From positions 1 to 45,831 of the forward strand of contig JAETTP010000015.1 of the NCBI GenBank assembly GCA_021769035.1: a stretch of 45,831 nt of DNA. The letters run 5' to 3'. Origin of the DNA: Bacillota bacterium. GTDB lineage: Bacteria > Bacillota > Dehalobacteriia > UBA4068 > UBA4997. Both the position numbers and the translations under genes were made by a program. Position 1 is the stretch's first letter. Every line of letters starts with the position of its first letter. The notes under the pieces were generated by a model. It was not told where the DNA came from. It was given only the letters and a program-made list of their open reading frames with translations, and ran no database searches. Positions 6,438 through 13,346 of the stretch are shown in pieces.

Positions 6438-7640
6438 ATGAAGAAACATTTTTTGGCGCTGCTTTTTACGTTGGCAATGCTGGCGCTGGCCGGCTGTGTG
6501 GACGACGGGCCTACGACGATGGTTGACCTGCGCTTTGACGGGGGCGACTCCCTGGCCCTGCGCCAGGGCTGGTATCTGGAGGACGGCTCCTGCCTGCTTT
6601 ACGGCGATTATGTGGGCGCAAAGGGGCGGCAAGGCCGTTTGTACTGGCTGGACAAGCCGGGCGAGGAGCCGGCTTGCGTGTGGCCGCAGGCGAGGGATTG
6701 GTTCGCTTTGGAGGACGAGCTGCTGGCTTACTATCTGCCGGGGCAGCAGACGGCGGTGCTGAGCAACCAGACGCGGCATGAGTTTTTGCTGGTGGACGTA
6801 ACGCCGGGTAAAACCTACGACACGCCGCAGGGAAACCGGCAGGAGGTGGCTCTGCCGCGCGTTAAGTTGCAGGGTGATTTGGAGCTTTGCCTGTGGCTGG
6901 GCCAGGACGACTATCTGCTGGGGCGCAGCGTTTACGGCGAGGATGGCGAGCCGCGGGCGGTGCAGCTGAGCCATCTTTATGGCACGCAGGGCCATGAAAT
7001 TCCGCTTGAAGAGCTGCCGGGCCGGATTTGCGACGTTAAGGTGGACCAGGAGCGCAACCGTTTGCTGGTGCTGAGCAATTTGGGTACTCTGCTGACGGTG
7101 GATTTGAATGATTTGTCCAGATTTAGAACACGGACTGATGAGTGCGCCCAGGAGTGGCCCACACCTAGCCCATTTAACGAGTATCTTGGCGTGTGGCCGG
7201 TGCAGGCGGCCGAGGGCGATTATCTGGTGCTGGAAAGCGGCTGTGAGGACGGAATTTACTATCAGGTGGTGGATTTGGACGGCGGCGAGCGGGGCGTTTA
7301 CAAAGCGGCGACGGAAAAGGGCGGCGGCCTGCTGGCGGCTTACGGCCACGCCATTTACGTGGCGGAATATTCGCCGGAGGAGGCGGTGGCCGATACTGAC
7401 GTTTTGCCGGGCGCGCATTATGAGCTGATGATGTTTGATTTTGCCAGCTGGGAGGCGGAGCCGATTGTCAGCGGCGACTACGGCGGCCAGCCGCAGGAAA
7501 ACCGGGATTTCCCGCAGCGTTTTGGCCCGGCCAGCGGCGCTATCAGCCCGGACGGAGAGGAAATGCTCTGGTTCTGTTGGGAATATGTTACGGCGCGATA
7601 CCATTTCCCGAATAGTATTCCTGTGGGCGGCTTTAGATAG
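6438..7640 (+). CDS. Lipoprotein, probable beta-propeller
   Basis: A 400-residue protein with a lipoprotein signal (LALAGC, lipidated Cys at about 19). Repeated beta-strand patterns include LYGDYVGAKG, LLVLSNLGTLLTVDL, YYQVVDLDGG, MMFDF and a TolB-like SPDGEEMLWF near the end. This suggests a WD40/TolB-type propeller on the outside of the cytoplasmic membrane. Its start codon abuts the preceding stop (TAAATG), so it is translationally coupled to paralogue B. It is not obviously homologous to the amine-oxidase-like proteins, but lies within their operon and may work with them. Substrate unknown. Confidence 0.7.
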   Translation: MKKHFLALLFTLAMLALAGCVDDGPTTMVDLRFDGGDSLALRQGWYLEDGSCLLYGDYVGAKGRQGRLYWLDKPGEEPACVWPQARDWFALEDELLAYYLPGQQTAVLSNQTRHEFLLVDVTPGKTYDTPQGNRQEVALPRVKLQGDLELCLWLGQDDYLLGRSVYGEDGEPRAVQLSHLYGTQGHEIPLEELPGRICDVKVDQERNRLLVLSNLGTLLTVDLNDLSRFRTRTDECAQEWPTPSPFNEYLGVWPVQAAEGDYLVLESGCEDGIYYQVVDLDGGERGVYKAATEKGGGLLAAYGHAIYVAEYSPEEAVADTDVLPGAHYELMMFDFASWEAEPIVSGDYGGQPQENRDFPQRFGPASGAISPDGEEMLWFCWEYVTARYHFPNSIPVGGFR

Positions 7641-7672
7641 TTGGATATTGAGATTGGAATGGAGTGATAGTA

Positions 7673-8917
7673 ATGTGTTATATTATTAGGAAAAAGCTTG
7701 TGGCGGTTGTGTTTGGGGCCTTGCTGCTGGCGCTGGCAATGCCGGGGCTGGCGCAGGCTAGGGTGGCCGGCGTGCCGGTATATCTGGAGGGAGAGCGTTT
7801 GGCGGCCTCGGCCTTGGAGCAGGACGGCGTGGCTTATCTGCCGCTGCGCACTATTTTTGAAGCCCTGGGGGCGGAGGTGCAATGGGAGGAGGACGGCCAG
7901 CGGATTACCGCCGCGCTGGCCAACGGCAGCGTGATGTATATGCAGGTGAACCAGCCGGAGGTGCGGATTGCTTTTGCGGACGGCGCGGGCAGTGAGTTTC
8001 AGATTGAAAACCCGCCCTTTATGCGCCGGGGCACGGTTTACGTGCCGCTGCGGTTTGTGGCGGAGGAAACGCAATATCAGGTGGAATGGGTGCAAAACCA
8101 GGTGCGCCTGACTGCCCCTAAGCTCCGCTGGGAAACTTACACGCTGAACCAGGTAAACGGGCGTCTGGAGGAGCAGACCGCCGGCTATCTGGGCACGCTG
8201 GATTTGCCCTCTATTGTGGCGCCGCACAGCTGGTATCCGTTGTGGGACTTTAAGGTGGAGCGCACGGCGGCGGGGAATTATCTGTTTCAGGCGGGCGGCA
8301 GCGGCAGCGGCGCGCTGAGCTTTACTTACAGCCTGGCGGCCTTTTTGCCGGCGGGGCGGCCGGAGGCGGCGCGCACTTGCCGAACCCATTTGATTATGGG
8401 CGATTTGCCGCAGCCTTTCCGGTTGGGCGATAATATTTGGCTGTCCGACGAGGAGGTTGGCGTGGTTTGTATTAACGACCGAACCGGCGAGGTGACGGAA
8501 TACGAGGCGGCGGCTATTTTTCAGGATGAGTATGCCGACGCGCTGTGTTACTGGACGGACGGGCGTTTTTTGCTGCTGGATAACGGCGGCTGGTATCTTT
8601 ACGACGTGCAGACCGAGCAGCTGCGGGATATGGCGGCGGAGCTTTTGACCCCAGAGCTTAAAGCCGAGGTGGACAGATTATGTCTGGGTGAAAACCCCAG
8701 CGAGGAGGAGCGCGAGCTGCACGAGAAATATTACTGGCCTTATCTTAACTGGACGCTGCCGATGAGCGACCCGATTCCGGCCATTTGGTTTGTGGGCGCT
8801 GAGGGGCGGGAGCTGCATTTTACTCTGCACGCTTCCTACTGGCCGCAGCCGGAACCCGGCGTGACAATGAACATTACCTCGACTGATTTCCCGCTGGTCT
8901 ATCAGTTGCCGGAATGA
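7673..8917 (+). CDS. Exported protein with copper-amine-oxidase-like domain (paralogue C)
   Basis: A 414-residue paralogue of the genes at 3746 and 5145. The N-terminal signal starts MCYIIRKKLVAVVFG and ends near AQA. It is followed by the amine-oxidase-like domain (VYLEGERLAASALEQDG, YLPLRTIFEALGAEV, YVPLRFVAEET) and the shared C-terminal domain (NIWLSDEEVGVVCIND, CYWTDGRFLLLDNGG, LYDVQ, LLTPELKAEV). The ATG at 7673 is preferred over the GTG at 7664, which overlaps the GGAGTGATAG ribosome site shared with the other paralogues. Third gene of the unit beginning at 5145, 32 bp after the lipoprotein gene. Confidence 0.8.
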   Translation: MCYIIRKKLVAVVFGALLLALAMPGLAQARVAGVPVYLEGERLAASALEQDGVAYLPLRTIFEALGAEVQWEEDGQRITAALANGSVMYMQVNQPEVRIAFADGAGSEFQIENPPFMRRGTVYVPLRFVAEETQYQVEWVQNQVRLTAPKLRWETYTLNQVNGRLEEQTAGYLGTLDLPSIVAPHSWYPLWDFKVERTAAGNYLFQAGGSGSGALSFTYSLAAFLPAGRPEAARTCRTHLIMGDLPQPFRLGDNIWLSDEEVGVVCINDRTGEVTEYEAAAIFQDEYADALCYWTDGRFLLLDNGGWYLYDVQTEQLRDMAAELLTPELKAEVDRLCLGENPSEEERELHEKYYWPYLNWTLPMSDPIPAIWFVGAEGRELHFTLHASYWPQPEPGVTMNITSTDFPLVYQLPE

Positions 8918-8937
8918 GTTTGCGGAGGGGATAGTGT

Positions 8938-9570
8938 ATGAAGAAAATTCCGACTAGCGTTAAGGCCTGTTTGGCGATGTTTTGGCTGGGGATTTTGGCG
9001 GGTGTGGTCTGCCGCCTTTCCGACCTGTTTCCTTATGACAGCTTGTGGAGCCTTTCCTCTATCGCCACCCTGTTTGGCTTTTGGATTGCCAGTGCCGGGG
9101 CGATTACCTGGCTGAGCAGCTCCAACGGCGGCGCTTTTTTGAATGTGTTCCTTTATCTGTTTGGTATGACGGGCAGCTTTTACGGCCTGAAATATCTGCT
9201 TGATGTGGTGGCGCAAGAGCCGGAGCTGCATTTTCAGACCAGCCTGTTTTTGCTTTACACCCTGCTTTCTTTGTTTTGTGCCTTTGGCTGCTTTGTGCTG
9301 TTTTGCTGGAATCGGGGCGGCTTGCTGGGCTCTGTTTTATACGCCCTGCCGGCCGGCGGCCTGCTGGCGGAGGCGGCGGCGTGCTTGCTGGTGCTGCTGA
9401 GCCGGCGCATGCTGCTGGGGCAGACCTTGTTTGATTTTGCCTTTGGGCTGCTGTTTGGCGTGGGGCTGTTCCGCCAGGCGAGCAACAAAGTGGTTTACAT
9501 TTTAACCTTGCTACTGGTGGCGATAGTGGTTTTCTTTAAGGTTTATCAGCCGTTTTTGCTGACGGTGTGA
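8938..9570 (+). CDS. Multi-pass membrane protein, unknown
   Basis: A 210-residue integral membrane protein with about six hydrophobic segments. Examples start at ACLAMFWLGILAGVVC, ATLFGFWIASAGAI, FLLYTLLSLFCAFGCF, DFAFGLLFGVGLF and VYILTLLLVAIVVFF. I do not recognise a family. It is the last gene of the unit starting at 5145 and lies 20 bp after paralogue C, with GGAGGGGATAG before its ATG. Co-transcription suggests a membrane partner for the exported proteins. A terminator follows at once. Confidence 0.7.
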   Translation: MKKIPTSVKACLAMFWLGILAGVVCRLSDLFPYDSLWSLSSIATLFGFWIASAGAITWLSSSNGGAFLNVFLYLFGMTGSFYGLKYLLDVVAQEPELHFQTSLFLLYTLLSLFCAFGCFVLFCWNRGGLLGSVLYALPAGGLLAEAAACLLVLLSRRMLLGQTLFDFAFGLLFGVGLFRQASNKVVYILTLLLVAIVVFFKVYQPFLLTV

Positions 9571-9591
9571 GGGCAGATTTTGGCAAAATTA

Positions 9592-9628
9592 AAGGCGGCA
9601 TTTTGTTGAAAAATACCGCCTTGATTTT
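9592..9628 (+). terminator. Terminator of the 5145-9570 operon
   Basis: AAGGCGG and CCGCCTT form a stem followed by GATTTTCTT. It sits directly before the antisense promoter of par-like locus 2. Confidence 0.7.
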
Positions 9629-9629
9629 C

Positions 9630-9658
9630 TTGACAATATGGGTTGGTTGGGATATAAT
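9630..9658 (+). promoter_or_regulatory. Promoter of antisense RNA, par-like locus 2
   Basis: TTGACA (9630-9635) and TATAAT (9653-9658) have 17-bp spacing. Confidence 0.85.
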
Positions 9659-9664
9659 ATAAAT

Positions 9665-9744
9665 ATGTTAAATAATTAATCTGTTCATTTGAACACCAAA
9701 ACAAAACCCCTCGGTGATGCAAGCACCAAGGGGTTTTTGTTTTG
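9665..9744 (+). ncRNA. Antisense antitoxin RNA of par-like locus 2
   Basis: An RNA of about 80 nt convergent with the toxin gene at 9783-9872. Read on the toxin strand, its DNA carries CAAATGAACAGATT and TTTAACATA, which also occur at the toxin's start region. The 5' part of this RNA therefore pairs with the toxin ribosome site and start codon. These pairing blocks differ from those of locus 1 but match within the locus. Confidence 0.8.
9699..9744. terminator. Bidirectional terminator of par-like locus 2
   Basis: AACCCCTCGGTG and CACCAAGGGGTT form a stem with A-rich left and T-rich right flanks. It closely resembles the terminator at 367-414. Confidence 0.85.
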
Positions 9745-9782
9745 TTTAATTCGGCACAAAACAAGCCGAGGCTGATCTTCTC

Positions 9783-9872
9783 CTACCTGTTGCGTCCGTC
9801 CAACCATTTGCAAATATAGTGAGTTACTATACCTACCAAGACATCCAATACTATGTTAAACAATCTGTTCAT
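9783..9872 (-). CDS. Small hydrophobic type I toxin, Fst-like (locus 2)
   Basis: The ORF encodes 29 residues beginning MNRLFNIVLDVLVGIV and ending THYICKWLDGRNR. It is a clear paralogue of the peptide at 240-329, with the central VGI-THYICKWLD block conserved. The ribosome site is GGGGAGGTG and the leader contains the same CATTCTCCC segment able to mask it. The locus is inverted relative to locus 1. The toxin runs leftward and the antisense RNA rightward, with a shared terminator between them. As for locus 1, toxin function is inferred from architecture and composition. Confidence 0.75.
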   Translation of the reverse strand: MNRLFNIVLDVLVGIVTHYICKWLDGRNR

Positions 9873-9919
9873 TTGCGCACCTCCCCTCTGCCACCAGGTA
9901 TAGGGAGAATGACAGTTGT

Positions 9920-9948
9920 ATTATAAAACTTTTGCCGAATCTTGTCAA
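9920..9948 (-). promoter_or_regulatory. Promoter of toxin mRNA, par-like locus 2
   Basis: On the minus strand, TTGACA (9943-9948 reversed) and TATAAT (9920-9925 reversed) have 17-bp spacing. Confidence 0.85.
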
Positions 9949-9961
9949 CCGAATTTGCCAG

Positions 9962-9990
9962 TTGACAAAATAAATTTAGAATGATATAAT
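9962..9990 (+). promoter_or_regulatory. Promoter of orphan antitoxin-like RNA (locus 4)
   Basis: TTGACA (9962-9967) and TATAAT (9985-9990) have 17-bp spacing. It diverges from the toxin promoter of locus 2, with only 13 bp between the -35 boxes. Confidence 0.85.
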
Positions 9991-9996
9991 AATATA

Positions 9997-10087
9997 AAAG
10001 GCACCGTAAGTAAGCGGCTAGCCTTTCAGATTTTGTTTACTTATTATTTAAACCGCTACTAATGGGCGTTAGTGGCGGTTATTTTTA
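9997..10087 (+). ncRNA. Orphan antitoxin-like small RNA (locus 4)
   Basis: An RNA of about 90 nt. Its 5' hairpin (AAAGGCACC ... AAGCGGCTAGCCTTT) matches the antisense RNA of locus 3, and its terminator has the same design (AACCGCTACT/AGTGGCGGTT). On the opposite strand no toxin-like ORF remains. Only the terminator-encoded Arg-His-stop ending can still be read, and the XRE gene occupies the place of the toxin mRNA. It may act in trans on locus 3 or be a relic. Confidence 0.65.
10051..10087. terminator. Terminator shared by orphan RNA and the XRE gene
   Basis: AACCGCTACT and AGTGGCGGTT form the stem, with ATTTTTAT on the right and an A/T-rich left flank. It lies just beyond the stop codon of the minus-strand XRE gene. 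Confidence 0.75.
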
Positions 10088-10100
10088 TGTGTAGGCAAAT

Positions 10101-10385
10101 TTATTTATCTTCCGTGTGTTTGCGAACTCTTCCTTGCCCGATGGGCACATCTATGGGTTCGTCAATATGCACGCCTATTTTTTTCAGGTAATCATCGCGG
10201 CCTAACAGAAAATCTGTGGGCACGTCCAGAATATCGGCAATTTTAACCAACTTATCTAAGGTTGGTTTTTTTGTGCCTGCTTCATAAAACTGATAAGTGC
10301 GCAATTCGATATCTAATAACTCCGCCATATTTTGTTGGGTATACTGATTTTTTATACGTAAATTTCGCAATCTTTTGTTTAGCAT
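10101..10385 (-). CDS. XRE-family helix-turn-helix regulator
   Basis: A 94-residue DNA-binding protein with a Cro/C1-type helix-turn-helix at about residues 5-60 (QQNMAELLDIELRTYQFYEAG, LVKIADILDVPTDFLLGR). A short charged C-terminal tail follows. AGGAG is placed 7 bp before the ATG. It diverges from a 72-residue gene at 10484 across a 98-bp AT-rich control region with overlapping promoters. That is the usual layout of an autoregulated repressor and its target. Likely controls itself and the divergent gene. Confidence 0.85.
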   Translation of the reverse strand: MLNKRLRNLRIKNQYTQQNMAELLDIELRTYQFYEAGTKKPTLDKLVKIADILDVPTDFLLGRDDYLKKIGVHIDEPIDVPIGQGRVRKHTEDK

Positions 10386-10403
10386 TTTTTTCTCCTAAAA
10401 CAC

Positions 10404-10433
10404 TTGACATATATTAACAGTATACGATATAAT
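10404..10433 (+). promoter_or_regulatory. Promoter and probable XRE operator region
   Basis: TTGACA (10404-10409) and TATAAT (10428-10433) have 18-bp spacing and drive the gene at 10484. On the minus strand, TTGATA-N16-TAATAT overlaps it and drives the XRE gene. The spacer holds the palindrome GTATAC, and ACGTA is repeated downstream; these are candidate operator elements. Confidence 0.65.
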
Positions 10434-10483
10434 ATCAATAATATATACGTACTTATAGAACGTAGAAAAGGGAGGCTAAAACA

Positions 10484-10702
10484 ATGGCGGAAATTACATT
10501 AGAAGAAGTGGCCCATCAGTTTGACGAGTTATATTTTAAAATGGAGGCGGTAAACAGTTTGGCTTATGCTATGACGTTGGCAAGCAACAGCGACTGCGTG
10601 GCCAGTGATTTAAATGGAGCCTTAAAGGTGTTGAGCGACGAAACAAGGTACGTATTTGACAAGGTGGACGGTCTTTATACAGGATTATATAAAAACATTT
10701 GA
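10484..10702 (+). CDS. Small acidic protein divergent from XRE regulator
   Basis: A 72-residue acidic, helical protein (MAEITLEEVAHQFDELYFKM ...) that I do not recognise. AAGGGAGG precedes its ATG. Small helical proteins next to XRE repressors are common in phage remnants and accessory modules, and a comparable pair occurs at 36493-37227. It could be a partner or antirepressor, but nothing in the sequence proves it. Confidence 0.6.
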   Translation: MAEITLEEVAHQFDELYFKMEAVNSLAYAMTLASNSDCVASDLNGALKVLSDETRYVFDKVDGLYTGLYKNI

Positions 10703-10756
10703 ATACAAAAAGCCAAAGTTAAAGATGAGAAATAGGTAAATAATCGCCACATATGA

Positions 10757-10785
10757 TTGCTTTTTGTGAAAATATTTGTTAAAAT
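10757..10785 (+). promoter_or_regulatory. Promoter of lipoprotein gene at 10820
   Basis: TTGCTT (10757-10762) and TAAAAT (10780-10785) have 17-bp spacing. Confidence 0.6.
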
Positions 10786-10819
10786 ATAGGCAAATGTTGA
10801 ATAGGTTGGTGATAGTGAA

Positions 10820-11683
10820 GTGAAAAGGTTGTTGGGATTGCTGTTGGCGGCGTTGCTGTTTTTTTTGGCTGGCTGTGCCGAGCAGGGGGAGGGCCCTAAG
10901 CTGACCTATCGACAGGACGGGGAGCTTTACACCTTGGATTTGGCCAGCAATGTTTTGCAGCTGAACGGACAAAAGCTGACGCGCTGCGATTTGCCGGAGC
11001 TGAACAGCGACGGAGAGGAGCGGCTGTGCGAATTGTGGGTGGAGCGCACGCCGGACGGTAATTATCTGCTGATTTTGGACGGGTTTGGCAGTGGCGCGCT
11101 GACTTACGGGCTGCGCTGTTTTTGTTGGGTGAGCGCCGAAAACGGCGAGAATTGGGCGGTGCTTTACAGGGCGTTTTCCAATGAGGAAATGCCGCAAACG
11201 GCCTGCTACACGGAGGGCCGGGCCTGGCTGAGCGGCAGCGACAGGCTGCTTTGCATTGACGAGACCACCGGCAAGCGGACGGTTTACCCGGTGGCGTATA
11301 GCTGGTGGACGGACGGCGAGCTGGTGCTGACCGGCGGCGCTTCCGGTTTTAGTCTGGGCGAGCTTGATGGGGAGCGGAGTTTTGATTTGACTCCCTTGCT
11401 GCTGACGGAGGAGGTTAAGGCGCAGGCGGAGGAGCTTTTGCGCGATAATGACCCGCGGGCCTATTCTACACTGGAGGATTTTGAATTTTTCTGGAATTGT
11501 TTGGGCCGAACCGAGTTGTTTGGCACCTCTGACCCAGTACCGTATCTGGTTTTTGTTGGAGCGCAGGAGGGTAAACTGGATTTTGAGCTGCGCTGTCATT
11601 ATTACAGCACAACGGAAAATTGCACGGACACGGCTTGTTTTCCGCTGAGTTTGGATTTGAGGGAAATTGCGGAAATGTTGTAA
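10820..11683 (+). CDS. Lipoprotein with the C-terminal domain of the amine-oxidase-like family (paralogue D)
   Basis: A 287-residue lipoprotein: MKRLLGLLLAALLFFLAGC gives a lipobox with Cys19. Right after the lipobox comes the domain found at the C-terminus of the exported proteins at 3746, 5145 and 7673. Shared landmarks are PKLTYRQDGELYTL, LNGQKLTRC, AWLSGSDRLLCID, WWTDGELVL, FDLTPLLLTEEVKAQ and DPVPYLVFVGAQ. The copper-amine-oxidase-like domain is missing, so membrane attachment by lipid replaces it. GTG start after GGTTGGTGATAG, the family's ribosome-site context. Confidence 0.75.
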   Translation: MKRLLGLLLAALLFFLAGCAEQGEGPKLTYRQDGELYTLDLASNVLQLNGQKLTRCDLPELNSDGEERLCELWVERTPDGNYLLILDGFGSGALTYGLRCFCWVSAENGENWAVLYRAFSNEEMPQTACYTEGRAWLSGSDRLLCIDETTGKRTVYPVAYSWWTDGELVLTGGASGFSLGELDGERSFDLTPLLLTEEVKAQAEELLRDNDPRAYSTLEDFEFFWNCLGRTELFGTSDPVPYLVFVGAQEGKLDFELRCHYYSTTENCTDTACFPLSLDLREIAEML

Positions 11684-11707
11684 TTGTATTTTGTATAGAG
11701 GTGTAAA

Positions 11708-12220
11708 ATGAAAGTTGATTTAGTAAAAATTACAAGGGCGGATTTAAAAAGTTATAAGGCGGCTTTGCAGGAGGCCTTTCAGAAGGGGTTTGAGGATAGG
11801 TTTGGTAAAACGGAGGAAATAATTCTTCCGGAAAAGGATATTGAACAATCGTTAAATGCCAAGGGGGCGGTTGCCTATAAGGCGCTTGTTGACGGGGAAA
11901 TGCCGGGCGGGGCTGTTGTTATAATTGATGAAGAAACGCAGCACAATTCTTTGGATTTTCTTTTTGTGAAAGATGGCTTTCAAGGTAAGGGGATAGGGAA
12001 AGCAATTTGGTTTGAAATTGAAAGGCTGCACCAAAAAACGGTTGTTTGGGAAACCTGCACGCCCTATTTTGATACGCGGAATATTCATTTTTATGTAAAC
12101 GTTTGCGGATTTCAGATTGTTGAATTTTTTAACATTAAGCATCCAATGCCTGATAGGCCAGCGGATTTTATTGGTGATGGGAACGAGGGAATGTTTGAAT
12201 TTAGGAAGCAAATGCAATAA
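11708..12220 (+). CDS. GNAT-family N-acetyltransferase
   Basis: A 170-residue cytoplasmic acetyltransferase. The acetyl-CoA binding signature is visible as VKDGFQGKGIGKAIWFEIE (about 88-106). The C-terminal strands (IHFYVNVCGFQIVEFF) match the typical 'longer side chain, odd Tyr' region of the fold. The substrate cannot be told. AGAGGTGT lies before the ATG; the gene is 24 bp after the lipoprotein gene and may be co-transcribed. Its AT-rich codon use differs from the GC-rich genes on both sides, suggesting a recent arrival. Confidence 0.8.
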   Translation: MKVDLVKITRADLKSYKAALQEAFQKGFEDRFGKTEEIILPEKDIEQSLNAKGAVAYKALVDGEMPGGAVVIIDEETQHNSLDFLFVKDGFQGKGIGKAIWFEIERLHQKTVVWETCTPYFDTRNIHFYVNVCGFQIVEFFNIKHPMPDRPADFIGDGNEGMFEFRKQMQ

Positions 12221-12222
12221 GG

Positions 12223-12309
12223 AATTTTCCTGTTAAATATGCGCTTGCTTTAACAGCGGAGGAATTGGAAAAGATTTTGGCCGCTTATATTAAGGGTTTG
12301 GAGCAGTAG
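12223..12309 (+). pseudogene. Remnant of a gene 3' end
   Basis: Directly after the acetyltransferase, an open frame without a start codon reads NFPVKYALALTAEELEKILA and continues to a TAG. It has coding-like composition, so it is probably the C-terminal remnant of a lost gene. The family cannot be determined from about 28 residues. Confidence 0.3.
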
Positions 12310-12328
12310 CAATTTTTCAATAAAACAT

Positions 12329-12364
12329 AAACACCCCCGCGTCAGCAACGCGAGGGTGTTTTGC
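12329..12364. terminator. Terminator between acetyltransferase and serA
   Basis: AACACCCCCGCG and CGCGAGGGTGTT form a long stem followed by TTGCTATTT. It can serve both the plus-strand gene and the minus-strand serC-serA unit. Confidence 0.8.
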
Positions 12365-12383
12365 TATTTAAACGATAATTAAG

Positions 12384-13286
12384 TTAGGCTTGGGGGAACA
12401 TTTCCAGAATGTGGGAAACGATTTCATCACCAATGCGGGCCTGGGCCTCCTGAGTGGAGCCGCCGATGTGCGGGGTGACGGAAACGCGGGGATGTTGGCA
12501 GAGGGCCTCATTTTTGGTGGGCTCTTCAGCGTAAACGTCCAGCGCAGCGCCGGAGATTTTGCCACTATCCAGGGCGGCCAGCAGGGCGGCTTCGTCAATC
12601 AGGGCGCCGCGGGAGGTGTTGACTAGATAAGCGCCGTCTTTCATTTGGGCCAGGGTTTCTGCATTGATCAGCGGCGGCTCGCCTTTGGCGGCCGGCACGT
12701 GCAGGGAAACGAAATCAGCCTGCGCCAGCAGCTCTGCCTGGGGCACGATTTCCGGCGCTTGCACAAAGGGGTCGGCGGCGATTACTTTCATACCAATGGC
12801 CTGGGCCATTGCTGCCAGGGCACGGCCGATGCGGCCATAGCCGATGATACCTAGGGTTTTGCCGCCCAGCTCAACGCCCTCGTACTTCTTTTTGTTCCAT
12901 TCGCCTTGGCGCATGGTGTGATTGGCGATGGCGATGTAACGGGCCAGTGCAAACATATGGCCCAGGGCCAGCTCCGCCACGGAACGGCTGGAGGCAGCGG
13001 GAGTGTTGCGCACCCGAATTCCGTGCTCCTCGGCGTAAGCAACGTCGATATTGTCAACGCCTACGCCGCCGCGGATAATCAGCTTGAGGCGGCCGGCGGC
13101 TGCGGCTGCGTCGATAATCGGCTCCCGCACTTTGGTGGCGGAACGCACCACCAGTACGTCATAGTTTTTTACCTGCTCGGCCAGTTGGTCGGCTTCATAG
13201 AATTGTTGGTCTACCTGATAGCCCAGGTTCTGCAATTTTTCAACGGCGGCTGCTTCCATGCCGTCGGCTGCTAATATTTTTATCAT
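12384..13286 (-). CDS. serA: D-3-phosphoglycerate dehydrogenase, short form
   Basis: First step of serine synthesis: 3-phosphoglycerate to 3-phosphohydroxypyruvate with NAD. Residues about 1-95 and 280-300 form the substrate domain, and about 96-280 the NAD domain with GYGRIG (149-154). The catalytic triad region is seen in NTSRGALIDE, AEEP and TPHIGGSTQEA. At 300 residues it lacks the ACT and intervening domains of long forms, so it is probably not serine-inhibited through ACT. It lies 60 bp downstream of serC on the same strand. The gap holds a hairpin with AAAAGCTC/GGGCTTTT. Confidence 0.92.
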   Translation of the reverse strand: MIKILAADGMEAAAVEKLQNLGYQVDQQFYEADQLAEQVKNYDVLVVRSATKVREPIIDAAAAAGRLKLIIRGGVGVDNIDVAYAEEHGIRVRNTPAASSRSVAELALGHMFALARYIAIANHTMRQGEWNKKKYEGVELGGKTLGIIGYGRIGRALAAMAQAIGMKVIAADPFVQAPEIVPQAELLAQADFVSLHVPAAKGEPPLINAETLAQMKDGAYLVNTSRGALIDEAALLAALDSGKISGAALDVYAEEPTKNEALCQHPRVSVTPHIGGSTQEAQARIGDEIVSHILEMFPQA

Positions 13287-13346
13287 TATAATTAATATCT
13301 CCTTTTGAAAAGCTCACTAGTTGCTATTGGGCTTTTTTAGTAATTT

